From positions 310,001-374,000 of the forward strand of contig NZ_PEDM01000001.1 in the NCBI RefSeq assembly GCF_002742685.1: DNA of 64,000 nucleotides. The letters are read 5' to 3'. The stretch is from Anoxybacillus flavithermus. Its GTDB lineage: Bacteria; Bacillota; Bacilli; Bacillales; Anoxybacillaceae. Positions 36,899-45,632 of the stretch are shown in pieces. The stretch's first letter is position 1; every line of letters starts with the position of its first letter. Both the position numbers and the translations under genes were made by a program. The notes beneath the pieces are model-generated. The model saw only the letters and a program-made list of their open reading frames with translations, did not search any database and was not told the DNA's origin.

Positions 36899-36927
36899 TT
36901 GAAAAATGATCACGTTTCCATTATGAT
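36899..36927 (+). promoter_or_regulatory. SigA promoter of the MFS exporter
   Basis: TTGAAA (36899-36904), a 17-nt spacer and TATGAT (36922-36927). Confidence 0.65.
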
Positions 36928-36957
36928 AAAGATGCAAACTACATAGTGGAGATGGTG

Positions 36958-38127
36958 ATGATGAACGATCGGCGTTATTTGCCGCTTTTATTTGTTGTGA
37001 TGTTTTTCGTCATGGTTGGATTTGGCATTATTATTCCCGTCCTTCCGTTTTTCGCAGAAAACATTGGCGCGACTCCGACACAGCTTGGTTGGTTAATGGC
37101 TGTATATTCGTTTATGCAATTTTTATTTGCGCCGATGTGGGGACGATTGTCCGATCGTTACGGACGCAAACCGTTTTTACTGCTCGGCATTTTCGGCTTG
37201 GCGCTTTCGTTTTTCTTATTTGCCTTAGCGACAAAACTTTGGATGTTATTTGCCGCACGTATCATCGGCGGCTTTTTATCGGCGGCAACGATGCCGACCG
37301 CAATGGCATACGTTGCCGATGTGACGACAGAAGAAAATCGTGGAAAAGGCATGGGCATTATCGGTGCAGCTGTTGGGCTTGGCTTTATTTTCGGACCAGC
37401 GATCGGCGGCGTGTTTTCAAAGGCGAGCTTAACCGTTCCGTTTTGGATCGCAGGCAGTTTGGCGCTTATCACTGCCATATTCGTTTTCTTTTTCTTACAT
37501 GAATCGCTTCCGAAAGAAAAGCGATCGAACGGAGAAACGAAACGACCGTCACTTATGGCGGCACTACGAAGCGACGTATCGCGTCTGTACGTATTGCAGT
37601 TTATCGTCACGTTTTCGCTTGCAGGACTTGAGGCAACGTTTGCTTATTTTGCCGCAAAACGTGCGGGACTTTCATCGACAGAGCTTGGCTACATTTTTAT
37701 GATTATGGGACTTGCCGGTGCGATCGTCCAAGGAGGATTGCTTGGAAAACTCATTCAGTCGTTCGGTGAAGGAACGGTCATTCGTGGTGGACTATTTCTT
37801 TCGGCGCTCGGCTTTTTCCTTATTTTATTCATCCACCATTTTTGGACGGCCGCCCTGTATTTAACCATTTTCGGGGTCGGCAACGGCGTCATTCGCCCAT
37901 GCGTATCCGCCTTATTAACGAAACAGACGACCGATGGGCAAGGAAGCGCAACAGGACTGTTATCGTCGTTCGATTCGCTCGGGCGCATTGGCGGACCTGC
38001 CATTGCTGGATGGCTGTTTACATTAAAGCCGAGTTTGCCGTATATGACAGGCATCGTGCTTACGTTCGTTTCATTCGCCCTGTTTCAATCGTTTCAACGA
38101 ACAATGATGCAAAAAGGCTCCGCTTAA
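36958..38127 (+). CDS. MFS drug-efflux-type transporter
   Basis: About 389 residues and 12 hydrophobic helices. Motif A GRLSDRYGRKPFLLLG lies after helix 2 and the motif C-like GAAVGLGFIFGPAIGG in helix 5 marks an antiporter of the TetA/Bmr type. ATG at 36958 has SD GGAG 6 nt upstream; 36961 is an alternative. It is divergent from the KinB-like gene. The substrate is unknown. Confidence 0.87.
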   Translation: MMNDRRYLPLLFVVMFFVMVGFGIIIPVLPFFAENIGATPTQLGWLMAVYSFMQFLFAPMWGRLSDRYGRKPFLLLGIFGLALSFFLFALATKLWMLFAARIIGGFLSAATMPTAMAYVADVTTEENRGKGMGIIGAAVGLGFIFGPAIGGVFSKASLTVPFWIAGSLALITAIFVFFFLHESLPKEKRSNGETKRPSLMAALRSDVSRLYVLQFIVTFSLAGLEATFAYFAAKRAGLSSTELGYIFMIMGLAGAIVQGGLLGKLIQSFGEGTVIRGGLFLSALGFFLILFIHHFWTAALYLTIFGVGNGVIRPCVSALLTKQTTDGQGSATGLLSSFDSLGRIGGPAIAGWLFTLKPSLPYMTGIVLTFVSFALFQSFQRTMMQKGSA

Positions 38128-38137
38128 TCGGAGCCTT
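38114..38137 (-). terminator. terminator of the ykoT-like gene
   Basis: AAGGCTCCG/CGGAGCCTT with a 6-nt loop, followed on the minus strand by TTTTTG. It overlaps the converging gene ends. Confidence 0.8.
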
Positions 38138-39134
38138 AACTAATTCCTTCTTCACTAAACGTTTCTCGTTCACGTGACGCAATGATCGGTCCATTTAACA
38201 AATCGACATCCACAATATAGCGCGGACGTTGTTTCGTTTCTTGATACACTTTTCCGATATACTCTCCAACTACCCCGATCGCAATGAGCTGCAATCCTCC
38301 GACAAGCCAAATGGACATCATAAGCGACGTCCAACCTGTTTGTGTATGACCAGTCATTTTTAAAAATAACACATACATCGCAAACAAGATGCTCACAAAA
38401 AATGAACAAAAGCCGAGAACGGAAACGAAACGAATCGGCATCATGCTAAATGACGTCAATCCGTCAAACGCAAAGCGAATCATTTTCATGAACGGATATT
38501 TCGTCACTCCAGCTTTTCGCTCTTTTCGGTCGTAATATACGGTTGTAGATGGAAATCCAAGAAGCGGCACGACCCCGCGCAAAAACATATTTACTTCGCG
38601 AAATTGTGCTAACGCTTCGACGGCGCGCCGACTCATGAGACGATAATCCGCATGGTTGTAAATGAGTTTCACCCCGATGCGATTCATGAGGCGATAAAAC
38701 GTTTCAGCCGTCCATCGCTTCATATACGAATCGACATCGCGCTTTTTTCTTACTCCATAAACGATGTCATATCCTTCATGAAATTTACGCAAAAACTCAC
38801 GAACGACATATATATCATCTTGTAAATCCGCATCGAGCGTCACAATGCAATGCGCCATTTGTTTGGCTGCAAACATTCCTGCAAGTAGCGCATGTTGATG
38901 CCCTGCATTTCCTGCCAGTTTAATCCCTTTAATTTCTTCGTGTCGCAAACATGCTCTATAAATGATCGACCATGTCCGATCACGGCTTCCATCATCGACA
39001 AATACGATTTTACTTTCCGCAGAAATGAGCTGTTCCTCGATGAGCTGTTGCCGCAACGCCCGCAACTGTTCAATCGTCTCTGGCAATATATCTTCCTCGT
39101 TATAACAAGGGACAACGATCGCTAAAATCGTCAT
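38136..39134 (-). CDS. GT2 polyprenyl-phosphate glycosyltransferase (YkoT/CsbB-like)
   Basis: A 332-residue membrane-anchored transferase. The GT2 domain holds VVPCYNEEDILPETI, the DXD-like VTLDADLQDD and the acceptor region YGVRKKRDVDSYMKR. Two transmembrane helices lie near residues 230-300. Such enzymes load a sugar onto undecaprenyl phosphate for transfer outside the cell. It starts as ATGA overlapping the stop of the YkoS-like gene, which would be the partner membrane transferase. Confidence 0.9.
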   Translation of the reverse strand: MTILAIVVPCYNEEDILPETIEQLRALRQQLIEEQLISAESKIVFVDDGSRDRTWSIIYRACLRHEEIKGIKLAGNAGHQHALLAGMFAAKQMAHCIVTLDADLQDDIYVVREFLRKFHEGYDIVYGVRKKRDVDSYMKRWTAETFYRLMNRIGVKLIYNHADYRLMSRRAVEALAQFREVNMFLRGVVPLLGFPSTTVYYDRKERKAGVTKYPFMKMIRFAFDGLTSFSMMPIRFVSVLGFCSFFVSILFAMYVLFLKMTGHTQTGWTSLMMSIWLVGGLQLIAIGVVGEYIGKVYQETKQRPRYIVDVDLLNGPIIASRERETFSEEGIS

Positions 39135-40786
39135 GTCGTTTCACTCCTTTCTATTTCGTATAAATAAATCGTCCATGCGGACTCCTCGTGTTCAAACGTT
39201 CCCAATAGCTTTAGTTTGTTTTTTTTCGCATTGTCAATCGGCACGGCGGAAAAGACGTATCGCCCACCCATGTCGTATAACACGTTCGTATTGAGCTGCA
39301 TACGGCGAATGCGTTTGCTTGATTGTTTTGTAAACATATACTTTTTCCCGAGCTCAGCGACAAAGATGTAACAACGCCCGCCCCATTCATCGAAATATTC
39401 CTTTAGCTTTTTATTTTTGTTTAGCTCGCTCGCAATGATTTGGCGGAATTGATGTTTGTACGAAAGCGGATAAAAATTGTTGTACGTATCTAACGTATAA
39501 AAACCGTTATATTGCGCAATGGCTGGATGCATGCCGATGCTGACGACGCGATACGTATGTATTGGCTTTCCGATATATTGTTTCACATCGTCAAACTGTT
39601 TTTCTGCATAAAAGGCACGAAACGTCGGCTTATCCCGATAGACGATTTGTTCATGAAACAACATCGCTACAATAAGTTGAGCCACGAGCGCAAACGAAAC
39701 GATGCCCCTGTCCCATGCGCGCCAAATGATGCGAAGCGACAAAGCAAATAACACGTAAATGACCATCGGACGTAAAAAATGATAGCGCGCAAAATTAAAC
39801 CGATCTAAAAACGGAAACGCTTCTGTCGCAGGAAGCCATCCTTTGTAAAACCAAAACGCATACCAAAGCGATAGCGCAAAATTCAGCACATGCAGTTGCC
39901 AAAATAGCCGTTCGTTTCGCCACCATTTTTGTTTCCAGACGATATATAAGGCGATAAACGTCACAGGCAAAATAATGAGCGTATGAATCGTCATCACATG
40001 CGTATGACCGAACATGTAGTTTTTTAATGTCAATCGCAGCGAGCGCCATAACGATAAACGAGCATGGAAATATTCATCGCGGCTTGTTGGTTCTGTCGCA
40101 AATAAAAACGAATGGACGAGCCGATATTCGATTGCTAAATAAAGGGCGGTCATATACACGAGTGCCAACAATAGCGGCACGTTCGGACGACGTCGCCACG
40201 CATCAACGATCCAAAACAAAAACATCCCGCTTAAAAAAAAGAAAAAGCCGAGCACAAAGCTAGAATAAAGTGGGAGAAGCGTCAGTACGATATAATTTTT
40301 CCACGAACGATCGCCCGCACGAATGTTCAGGAGCGCCCATAACGCAAGGGGCATGCCGAGCGTGCTAAGCATCCCTGACGGCCAAAACGGCGTTAACGCA
40401 AACGTAAGTGCTACGCCGACGCGAATCCATTGTACTTGTTTTTCTTTTAATACGTGCGTTTTCAACAACAAATACATGCCGATAAACGCAAATATGCGCG
40501 TCACAAGCTGGCTAAGCCCGTACGCATAGACGGACGGAAAAAGGGCATGAAGCCAAACGATGCCGCTAAACTCTGTTCCGTATGCGTTGCGCGGCAATCC
40601 GTTAATGACTTGCGGAATGGTGGCATCAATGGCACCAAATAGCTCGCCGCTTCGTGCGAGCACACGATACCAAGCGATGTTCGAATCTAAATTATCGTGC
40701 ACGCGCATATGCCCATCTTCGCCAAGAAGAAAATATGGCAACGCATGTAGACAAACGATGATGATGCCACATGTGAACAGTCTCAT
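39131..40786 (-). CDS. polytopic membrane protein, YkoS-like (DUF6044, GT-C type)
   Basis: A 551-residue protein with about 11-13 hydrophobic helices and a C-terminal extracytoplasmic domain (about 430-551). An acidic motif GHMRVHDNLDSN after helix 1 resembles the first-loop acidic site of GT-C glycosyltransferases. ATG at 40786 lies 5 nt from SD GGGGGG. It is coupled to the YkoT-like GT2, the gene pair seen in B. subtilis. The pair probably glycosylates an envelope polymer such as teichoic acid, by analogy with CsbB/YfhO. Confidence 0.8.
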   Translation of the reverse strand: MRLFTCGIIIVCLHALPYFLLGEDGHMRVHDNLDSNIAWYRVLARSGELFGAIDATIPQVINGLPRNAYGTEFSGIVWLHALFPSVYAYGLSQLVTRIFAFIGMYLLLKTHVLKEKQVQWIRVGVALTFALTPFWPSGMLSTLGMPLALWALLNIRAGDRSWKNYIVLTLLPLYSSFVLGFFFFLSGMFLFWIVDAWRRRPNVPLLLALVYMTALYLAIEYRLVHSFLFATEPTSRDEYFHARLSLWRSLRLTLKNYMFGHTHVMTIHTLIILPVTFIALYIVWKQKWWRNERLFWQLHVLNFALSLWYAFWFYKGWLPATEAFPFLDRFNFARYHFLRPMVIYVLFALSLRIIWRAWDRGIVSFALVAQLIVAMLFHEQIVYRDKPTFRAFYAEKQFDDVKQYIGKPIHTYRVVSIGMHPAIAQYNGFYTLDTYNNFYPLSYKHQFRQIIASELNKNKKLKEYFDEWGGRCYIFVAELGKKYMFTKQSSKRIRRMQLNTNVLYDMGGRYVFSAVPIDNAKKNKLKLLGTFEHEESAWTIYLYEIERSETT

Positions 40787-40839
40787 AACATCCCCCCATT
40801 CACCATTATTTTTTAACAACAAATGAAAAATATGCATAA

Positions 40840-40863
40840 AAAATCCCCTGCAAATCGCAGAGG
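40840..40863 (-). terminator. terminator of the amidase gene
   Basis: Stem CCTCTGC/GCAGGGG with one mismatch (40845-40863), followed on the minus strand by ATTTTTT. It abuts the stop codon. Confidence 0.65.
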
Positions 40864-41535
40864 TTAAACAATGATCGCATCGTATCCTTTTTTTCTTAAC
40901 TCTTCGACGAGACGTTCCGCATTTTTTCTATCGCGAAATGCTCCGACTTGCACGCGGTATAACTTTCCATCATCTTTCGGTGGAGCAGGCGGTTTCTTTT
41001 GCAACCCGAACGCTTTCGCCATTCCTTCTACATGACCGCGGGCAATTTGCGACAGAAATTCGTCTGATTTCAGCTTTGCGGCATCACCTGCGTTGTCGAT
41101 AAATAAGTTTTCCGTCAATAAAGCTGGCATATTCGTTTGACGAAGCACCGCGTAGCTCGCACGTTTTTTTCCGCGATCGCGCACATCTCCAATCGCTTTC
41201 ATCACTTCATCATGAATGATGTTTTGATATGAAACGGTTTCTTTGCTCACATTTCCATTGAATATATATGATTCAAATCCTGTTCCACCGCCTGCGTTCA
41301 CATGAACGGATAAAAAGAAGTCCGCACCGATCCGATTCGCCATCGGTGCCCGTTCCGATAGTTCAATAAACTGGTCGTCTGTCCGCGTATAGTGCACATC
41401 GACATGTTCATACTCTTTCAACATCTCCCCTATTTTCGTCACAATCGTTAACGTTACATCTTTTTCACGAAGTCCGTTTCCGACCGCCCCCGGATCACGC
41501 CCTCCATGCCCTGCATCTAAAACAATTTTCACCAT
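40864..41535 (-). CDS. N-acetylmuramoyl-L-alanine amidase with SPOR domain (CwlC-like)
   Basis: A 223-residue peptidoglycan hydrolase. The Amidase_3 domain (about 1-175) has zinc-ligand motifs LDAGHGGRDPGAVG, FLSVHVNAGGG and the catalytic Glu in ALLTENLFIDN. A single C-terminal SPOR repeat (LYRVQVGAFRDRKNAERLVE) binds denuded glycan. There is no signal peptide, as for B. subtilis CwlC, which lyses the mother cell. ATG at 41535 is 5 nt from the SD GAGG; 41538 is an alternative. Confidence 0.88.
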   Translation of the reverse strand: MVKIVLDAGHGGRDPGAVGNGLREKDVTLTIVTKIGEMLKEYEHVDVHYTRTDDQFIELSERAPMANRIGADFFLSVHVNAGGGTGFESYIFNGNVSKETVSYQNIIHDEVMKAIGDVRDRGKKRASYAVLRQTNMPALLTENLFIDNAGDAAKLKSDEFLSQIARGHVEGMAKAFGLQKKPPAPPKDDGKLYRVQVGAFRDRKNAERLVEELRKKGYDAIIV

Positions 41536-41653
41536 CATATCCTCACACCTTTCTAACAAATTTTTTCTCTGCTAATAACATATACATGATCTCGGACAAA
41601 GGATACGGCCTTTCCCTATTTATCTATTTTTCTTTCGCTCGCACATGGAAAAA

Positions 41654-41676
41654 GCCTAAGCTATGCTAGCTCAGGC
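41654..41676 (-). terminator. terminator of the HipA-like kinase gene
   Basis: GCCT-A-AGCTA / TAGCT-C-AGGC with a 3-nt loop, followed on the minus strand by TTTTTCC. It overlaps the stop codon. Confidence 0.7.
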
Positions 41677-42401
41677 CAAAGCTGTTTACAACATTTGCGG
41701 ATGAGATGCGGAACGACATGATCACGTCGATACACGAGCGTATGAACGAGTTGCTTTCGTTCTTCTTCCGTCATCGGCCAATCGTCAGGCATATGTTTCG
41801 TCATTTCTTCAAGTAAAAGTGTCGGCATCGTTTGCATAACGGCGATCGCTTCTTCCAATTGTTGAACGGTCACAAACGGCGCCATCATGCGATGCGTAGC
41901 GCTTTCGATAAGCGTTTGCGGCAGCTGTTTTAACTGTTCAACCGTCCACGCAAATGAACCGCATATGTCAGCATGGTCAATGATCCATAACGTCTGATGC
42001 TCACCATTTTGTTCGATGATGACGTTTTTTCGCGTTCGGTCGCGATTGTACAACCAATAATCAAAAACGATCACCCCCGCAAGCTGATCGGCGTTGGCGA
42101 TGCGATGAAGCGTCGTTTCATGGGCGTTTTTCCCGTCAATATACGCGCTAGCAAACTGCGTTTTCGTTTTCACAATCGTTGTGTCATCTGGAATCGGTAC
42201 GAGCGTGTCGGGTAAAGAAACGAGTCGGGCGTGCGGAATCGGAAGGTTCATATATTTCGCAATTTGGTATGCGAGCCATTCGTTAATGAGCGCTTTCGGC
42301 TTTTTCGTGTCATAAAATTTGACGACGTACCGTTTCCCATCATGAAACGTGACGAGATGGGAGTTATGTTTATGGCTTGCGAACGTCATTTCATAGTTCA
42401 T
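41661..42401 (-). CDS. HipA-like kinase-fold protein
   Basis: A 246-residue soluble protein. Lys in RYVVKFYD (near residue 29) fits an ATP-binding lysine, FDYWLYNRDRTRKNVII resembles the HipA/PI3K-like catalytic loop (D-x-x-x-x-N), and LWIIDHADIC resembles the Mg-binding Asp motif. It lacks the full HipA N-terminal domain and no HipB-like antitoxin is adjacent. It starts as ATGA on the stop of the glycosyltransferase gene. The substrate is unknown. Confidence 0.75.
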   Translation of the reverse strand: MNYEMTFASHKHNSHLVTFHDGKRYVVKFYDTKKPKALINEWLAYQIAKYMNLPIPHARLVSLPDTLVPIPDDTTIVKTKTQFASAYIDGKNAHETTLHRIANADQLAGVIVFDYWLYNRDRTRKNVIIEQNGEHQTLWIIDHADICGSFAWTVEQLKQLPQTLIESATHRMMAPFVTVQQLEEAIAVMQTMPTLLLEEMTKHMPDDWPMTEEERKQLVHTLVYRRDHVVPHLIRKCCKQLWPELA

Positions 42402-43460
42402 GTTTGTTCACCTACAATATGTTGTAGTAAATCGACATACGTTTCGGCACAACGTTCAATCGTAAATTGCGCTAGCACGCGCGCCCTGCCGGCTTCGCTC
42501 ATCTCTTCATATCGCTCCTGATCGTCGATGATCGCTTCAATCGCTCGAACGGCACCGCGCGTATGATGTTCGCGAAATAAGTATCCTGTTTTTCCGTGAG
42601 CGATCACTTCCGGCATGGCAGATACGCGCGGGGCAACGACCGGCACGCCACACGCCATCGCTTCAATAAACGTATTGCCGAACGATTCGACTTTCGTTGT
42701 CGCTAGTAAGCATCCCCCTGATTGACGAATGCGGGCGTATATGTGAGGCATTTGTTGATACGGAACGACAGGAAACCATTTGATGAACGGATCGAGCTTT
42801 TTTTCTTTCCATTCCGTTTCAAACGTTTGTTTATCGACGCTATGCGCCCCACCGATCATCCAACACTCGATATCATCCCGCTCTTTTTGTAATAGCGAGA
42901 CGATGCGCAAAAACGCCCGCCAATTTTTTCTTCCATCTAACCGTCCGACATAAGCAATAATTTTTTTTGTTCGGTACATCATCGCATACAGATGGCTGAA
43001 AAAAAGACGCATCTAATCCGTTATAAATGACGGTAATCGGTGCTTGATCGTTAACGAGGACGGAAAGAAGTCGTTTTTGGTAATAAGACGGAACGATAAA
43101 CTGACGCGGGGCAATCGTCTCAACCCCTTGCAAGTTCCGCTTTAACTTCAACAACTCCGGCGTGCGCGCCTCGACAATAATCGGACCTGCATAGCCAACG
43201 TCGTTCAACCACTCGTACGCTTGGCTCGTATCAACAACAATGATCGCATCATACCCTTTTCGTAAAATGTCATGAACATCCCGCTTCTTTTTCGCTACAT
43301 ACACGTTTGCGACATCTTCCATCATATGCATGCCGCCCAAATCTTTCGTATATAAAAAATCGGTCGTAATGCCACGCTTTTTTAAATATAGCGCCCGATT
43401 GCGCCATCCGGCATTCACCCCACCAACCGTCAACAACCGCCAAATGACTAAAATGTTCAC
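42398..43460 (-). pseudogene. GT4-family glycosyltransferase, frameshifted in a homopolymer
   Basis: The N-terminal half (GTG at 43460, SD GGAGGAG) reads MNILVIWRLLTVGGVNAGWR through VIYNGLDASFFQPS. The C-terminal half is in another frame and reads KKIIAYVGRLDGRKNW through VESFGNTFIEAMACGVPVVAP, ending at 42398. The frames meet at an A8 run (minus strand; T8 at 42961-42968). Seven A would restore VPNKKIIAYVGRLDG. Together they make a normal ~350-residue GT4 enzyme. It may be a sequencing error, a slippage phase switch or true inactivation; the sequence alone cannot decide. Confidence 0.85.
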
Positions 43461-43631
43461 CGCTCCTCCCCCTTCCGCGCATGCTCTTTTATTACTTTAT
43501 GTGAAGCATGGAGAAAAGTTGATGACCGTTTCATCGGTCTTCCCTTATTGCTCATATGGGGAAGAGGATGGGTATTTCTGAAAAAAAGCTTATAAGAATG
43601 TGACTGACGATGTTGCGTCAACGATAATCAA

Positions 43632-43790
43632 ATGGTAACAGCTACTATGCAAGCAATTTTACAAGCACTGGATGCCCCTGCAACTGCGGAACAATTAGCT
43701 GAAAAAACAGCGTAAGTACGCAGCACATTGCGTGAGTTAAATCAACGTAATATGGTGAAACAAAATGGGGATATATATGGGAAAAACTAG
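43632..43790 (+). pseudogene. remnant of a small winged-helix protein with in-frame stop
   Basis: Reading from ATG 43632: MVTATMQAILQALDAPATAE, then QLAEKTA, then TAA at codon 24, then VRSTLRELNQRNMVKQNG and a stop at 43788-43790. The helix-turn-helix pattern is continuous across the stop. No SD is visible upstream. The neighbouring 43461-43631 shows only a short inverted repeat GACCG/CGGTC (43524-43539) and no gene. Confidence 0.6.
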
Positions 43791-43810
43791 GGGCGTGTTC
43801 CCTAGTTTTT
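43782..43810. terminator. bidirectional terminator between the winged-helix and MFS remnants
   Basis: AAAAACTAGGG (43782-43792)/CCCTAGTTTTT (43800-43810) with a 7-nt loop and U-tracts both ways. Confidence 0.8.
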
Positions 43811-44562
43811 CGTTTTTGTATATACCCGCCATCCAGCAAGTACCGGCAATATCGCTGTCAATCCAATTGCCCAACGGAATCCAAGCCAGTCGGCAATAAC
43901 CCCTGCCATCATTGCCCCAATCGCATAGCCGCTATCGCGCCAAAATCGATATACTCCCATCGCAGAAGCGCGCCAGTATATCGCTGTCACATCGCTAATT
44001 GCCGCTTGCAACGTCGGATATACGATCGCTGTTCCAAGCCCTAACAACACCGCTCCAACGATCCATAGCGCGATATGATTAGCAATAAGCATAAACCACA
44101 TCGCCAACGCCTGCAACCACATACCGTATGCAATCATCTTTTTTCTGTCGACTCGATCGCTAATGGCACCTGTGAAAAGCTGACATATCCCCCATGAAGC
44201 AGGGTAAACCGCAACAATCATCCCCGTTTGTGAGACGGATAGCCCGAGCGACGTGAAATATAAAGGGAATAATCCAATACCCACTTTCTTGTCGGTGATG
44301 GTTGACTGCGGAGCGACGTGAAATATAAAGGGAATAATCCCCATGCGACACCATCTTTCAAATTTGTCGCAAGTCCTGCTAAGCTAAAGCTAGATAATGT
44401 TTTATTTTTCCATGTCGCCTGTTGAAATATTTCTTTTTGCGATAACGTCTCTTTTGATTGTTCGTTTTTTTGTTGTCGATGTAGCTGAACATAGTGTTTC
44501 GTATCTTTGACGATAACTGATAAAATCGTCCCAATGATCGCAACGATAATGCCGATGTAAAA
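43802..44562 (-). pseudogene. MFS transporter remnant, truncated and disrupted by a 65-bp partial duplication
   Basis: The surviving part reads from about helix 5 (GTILSVIVKDTKHYVQL, upstream near 44540) through SLAGLATNLKDGVAWGLFPLYF to helix 12 (TAILPVLAGWRVYTKTKN). The ~150 N-terminal residues are missing. The frame breaks where a 30-bp segment (44246-44275) is repeated at 44311-44340 with 35 unrelated bases between. The net insertion of 65 bp is not a multiple of three. Without it the two segments join in frame at GLFPLYFTSLGLSVSQTG. Confidence 0.8.
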
Positions 44563-44605
44563 CTACTCTGTTTTTCGATGGTTGTCATCTATTTAAAAAA
44601 GTTTT

Positions 44606-44633
44606 TTACTTTATAAAAGTAAGTAATATACTT
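44606..44633. promoter_or_regulatory. operator-like palindromes upstream of the azoreductase gene
   Basis: TACTTTATAAAAGTA (44607-44621) is a near-perfect palindrome of TACT-N7-AGTA form, and an overlapping AAGTA-ATA-TACTT follows. Azoreductase genes in Bacillus are controlled by HxlR/DUF24 regulators (YodB, CatR) at sites of similar TACT...AGTA form. The assignment is inferred. Confidence 0.45.
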
Positions 44634-44684
44634 TAATATATCTACATATATTTTTTCACTTAAAATAACCGAGGAGGAATCGTC

Positions 44685-45320
44685 ATGGCCAAAGTGTTAT
44701 ACATTACTGCGAATCCAAAACAAGAACAACAATCATTTAGTTTATCAGTCGGGCGTGCGTTTTTAGAGACTTACAAACAACATCATCCAGAAGATGAAAT
44801 CGTTGAACTACACGTATATGATACGGACATTCCGTACATTGACGCCGATGTATTTAGCGGCTGGAGCAAACTGCAACAAGGACAAGCGTTCGAACAATTA
44901 AGCAAAGATGAACAACAAAAAGTGGCGCGTATCAATGAGTTGTGCGAACAATTTATGGAAGCTGACAAATATGTATTCGTCACACCGATGTGGAACTTTA
45001 GCTTCCCTCCAAAACTAAAAGCATATATTGATACGCTTTGTCTTGCAGGAAAAACGTTCAAATATACGGAAGAAGGTCCTGTCGGGTTATTGAAAGGGAA
45101 AAAAGCGCTTCACATTCAAGCGCGCGGAGGCATTTACTCCGAAGGTCCAGCAAAAGAAATAGAATTTGGCGATCGCTATTTGCGTGCGATCCTCTCTTTC
45201 ATCGGCATCACAGACGTCGAAACGATTGCCGTTGAAGGCATGAACGCATTTCCAAACGAAGCAGAAGCTATTAAACAGCAAGCAATCGAACGCGCGAAAG
45301 AAGCGGCAAAACGGTTTTAG
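44685..45320 (+). CDS. azoR: FMN-dependent NADH-azoreductase
   Basis: A 211-residue flavodoxin-fold oxidoreductase that reduces quinones and azo compounds with NADH. FMN-binding motifs include [40 protein letters not shown] and the [10 protein letters not shown] loop. SD GAGGAGGAA lies before ATG. It is monocistronic, behind palindromic operator-like sequences. The probable role is detoxification of electrophilic quinones. Confidence 0.92.
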   Translation: MAKVLYITANPKQEQQSFSLSVGRAFLETYKQHHPEDEIVELHVYDTDIPYIDADVFSGWSKLQQGQAFEQLSKDEQQKVARINELCEQFMEADKYVFVTPMWNFSFPPKLKAYIDTLCLAGKTFKYTEEGPVGLLKGKKALHIQARGGIYSEGPAKEIEFGDRYLRAILSFIGITDVETIAVEGMNAFPNEAEAIKQQAIERAKEAAKRF

Positions 45321-45328
45321 GTGAAATA

Positions 45329-45356
45329 GAGGTGTCTTGAATTTTCAAGGCGCCTC
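45329..45356 (+). terminator. terminator-like hairpin after azoR
   Basis: GAGGTGTCTTG/CAAGGCGCCTC with two G-T pairs. No immediate U-run; a CTTTTT lies 15 nt further on. Confidence 0.55.
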
Positions 45357-45632
45357 CATCTCTTGTTGTCCTTTTTACAACTTTAACTATAACAAAAATT
45401 CCTATTGTAAACTACTGTCACTTTACGTCACTAAACGTTTCCAGTCACCTATCGAAAAAAAATGTGCCTTTCCCATTGAAAATTGAATTTTCAGTCCACA
45501 AAATTTTCTTCCTACCGTTTTTTTTCCCGATTTTCACAAAAAATGTGCCTCAACATTCAATTTTCCCTTTTTGCATTTCCCGTATTTCCCGAGTGTAATA
45601 GATGTGTATTCTATTATGAAAGGATGAAGTGT
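45357..45632. other. intergenic region with paired short repeats upstream of the Rpn gene
   Basis: No gene is visible. The 13-mer AAAAAATGTGCCT occurs at 45457-45469 and 45538-45550, each followed by an ATT-rich stretch ending in AATTTTC. An inverted repeat GAAAATTGAATTTTC sits at 45478-45492. These may be regulator sites; nothing else is recognised. Confidence 0.5.

Noticed and set aside
41661-42401. HipA toxin of a toxin-antitoxin module
   Set aside because: No HipB-like gene is adjacent and the HipA N-terminal domain is missing. The gene is in line with a glycosyltransferase instead.
42960-42969. Programmed ribosomal frameshift in the glycosyltransferase
   Set aside because: An A8 run could slip, but there is no downstream pseudoknot or internal SD that I can identify. 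A sequence or mutation indel is simpler.
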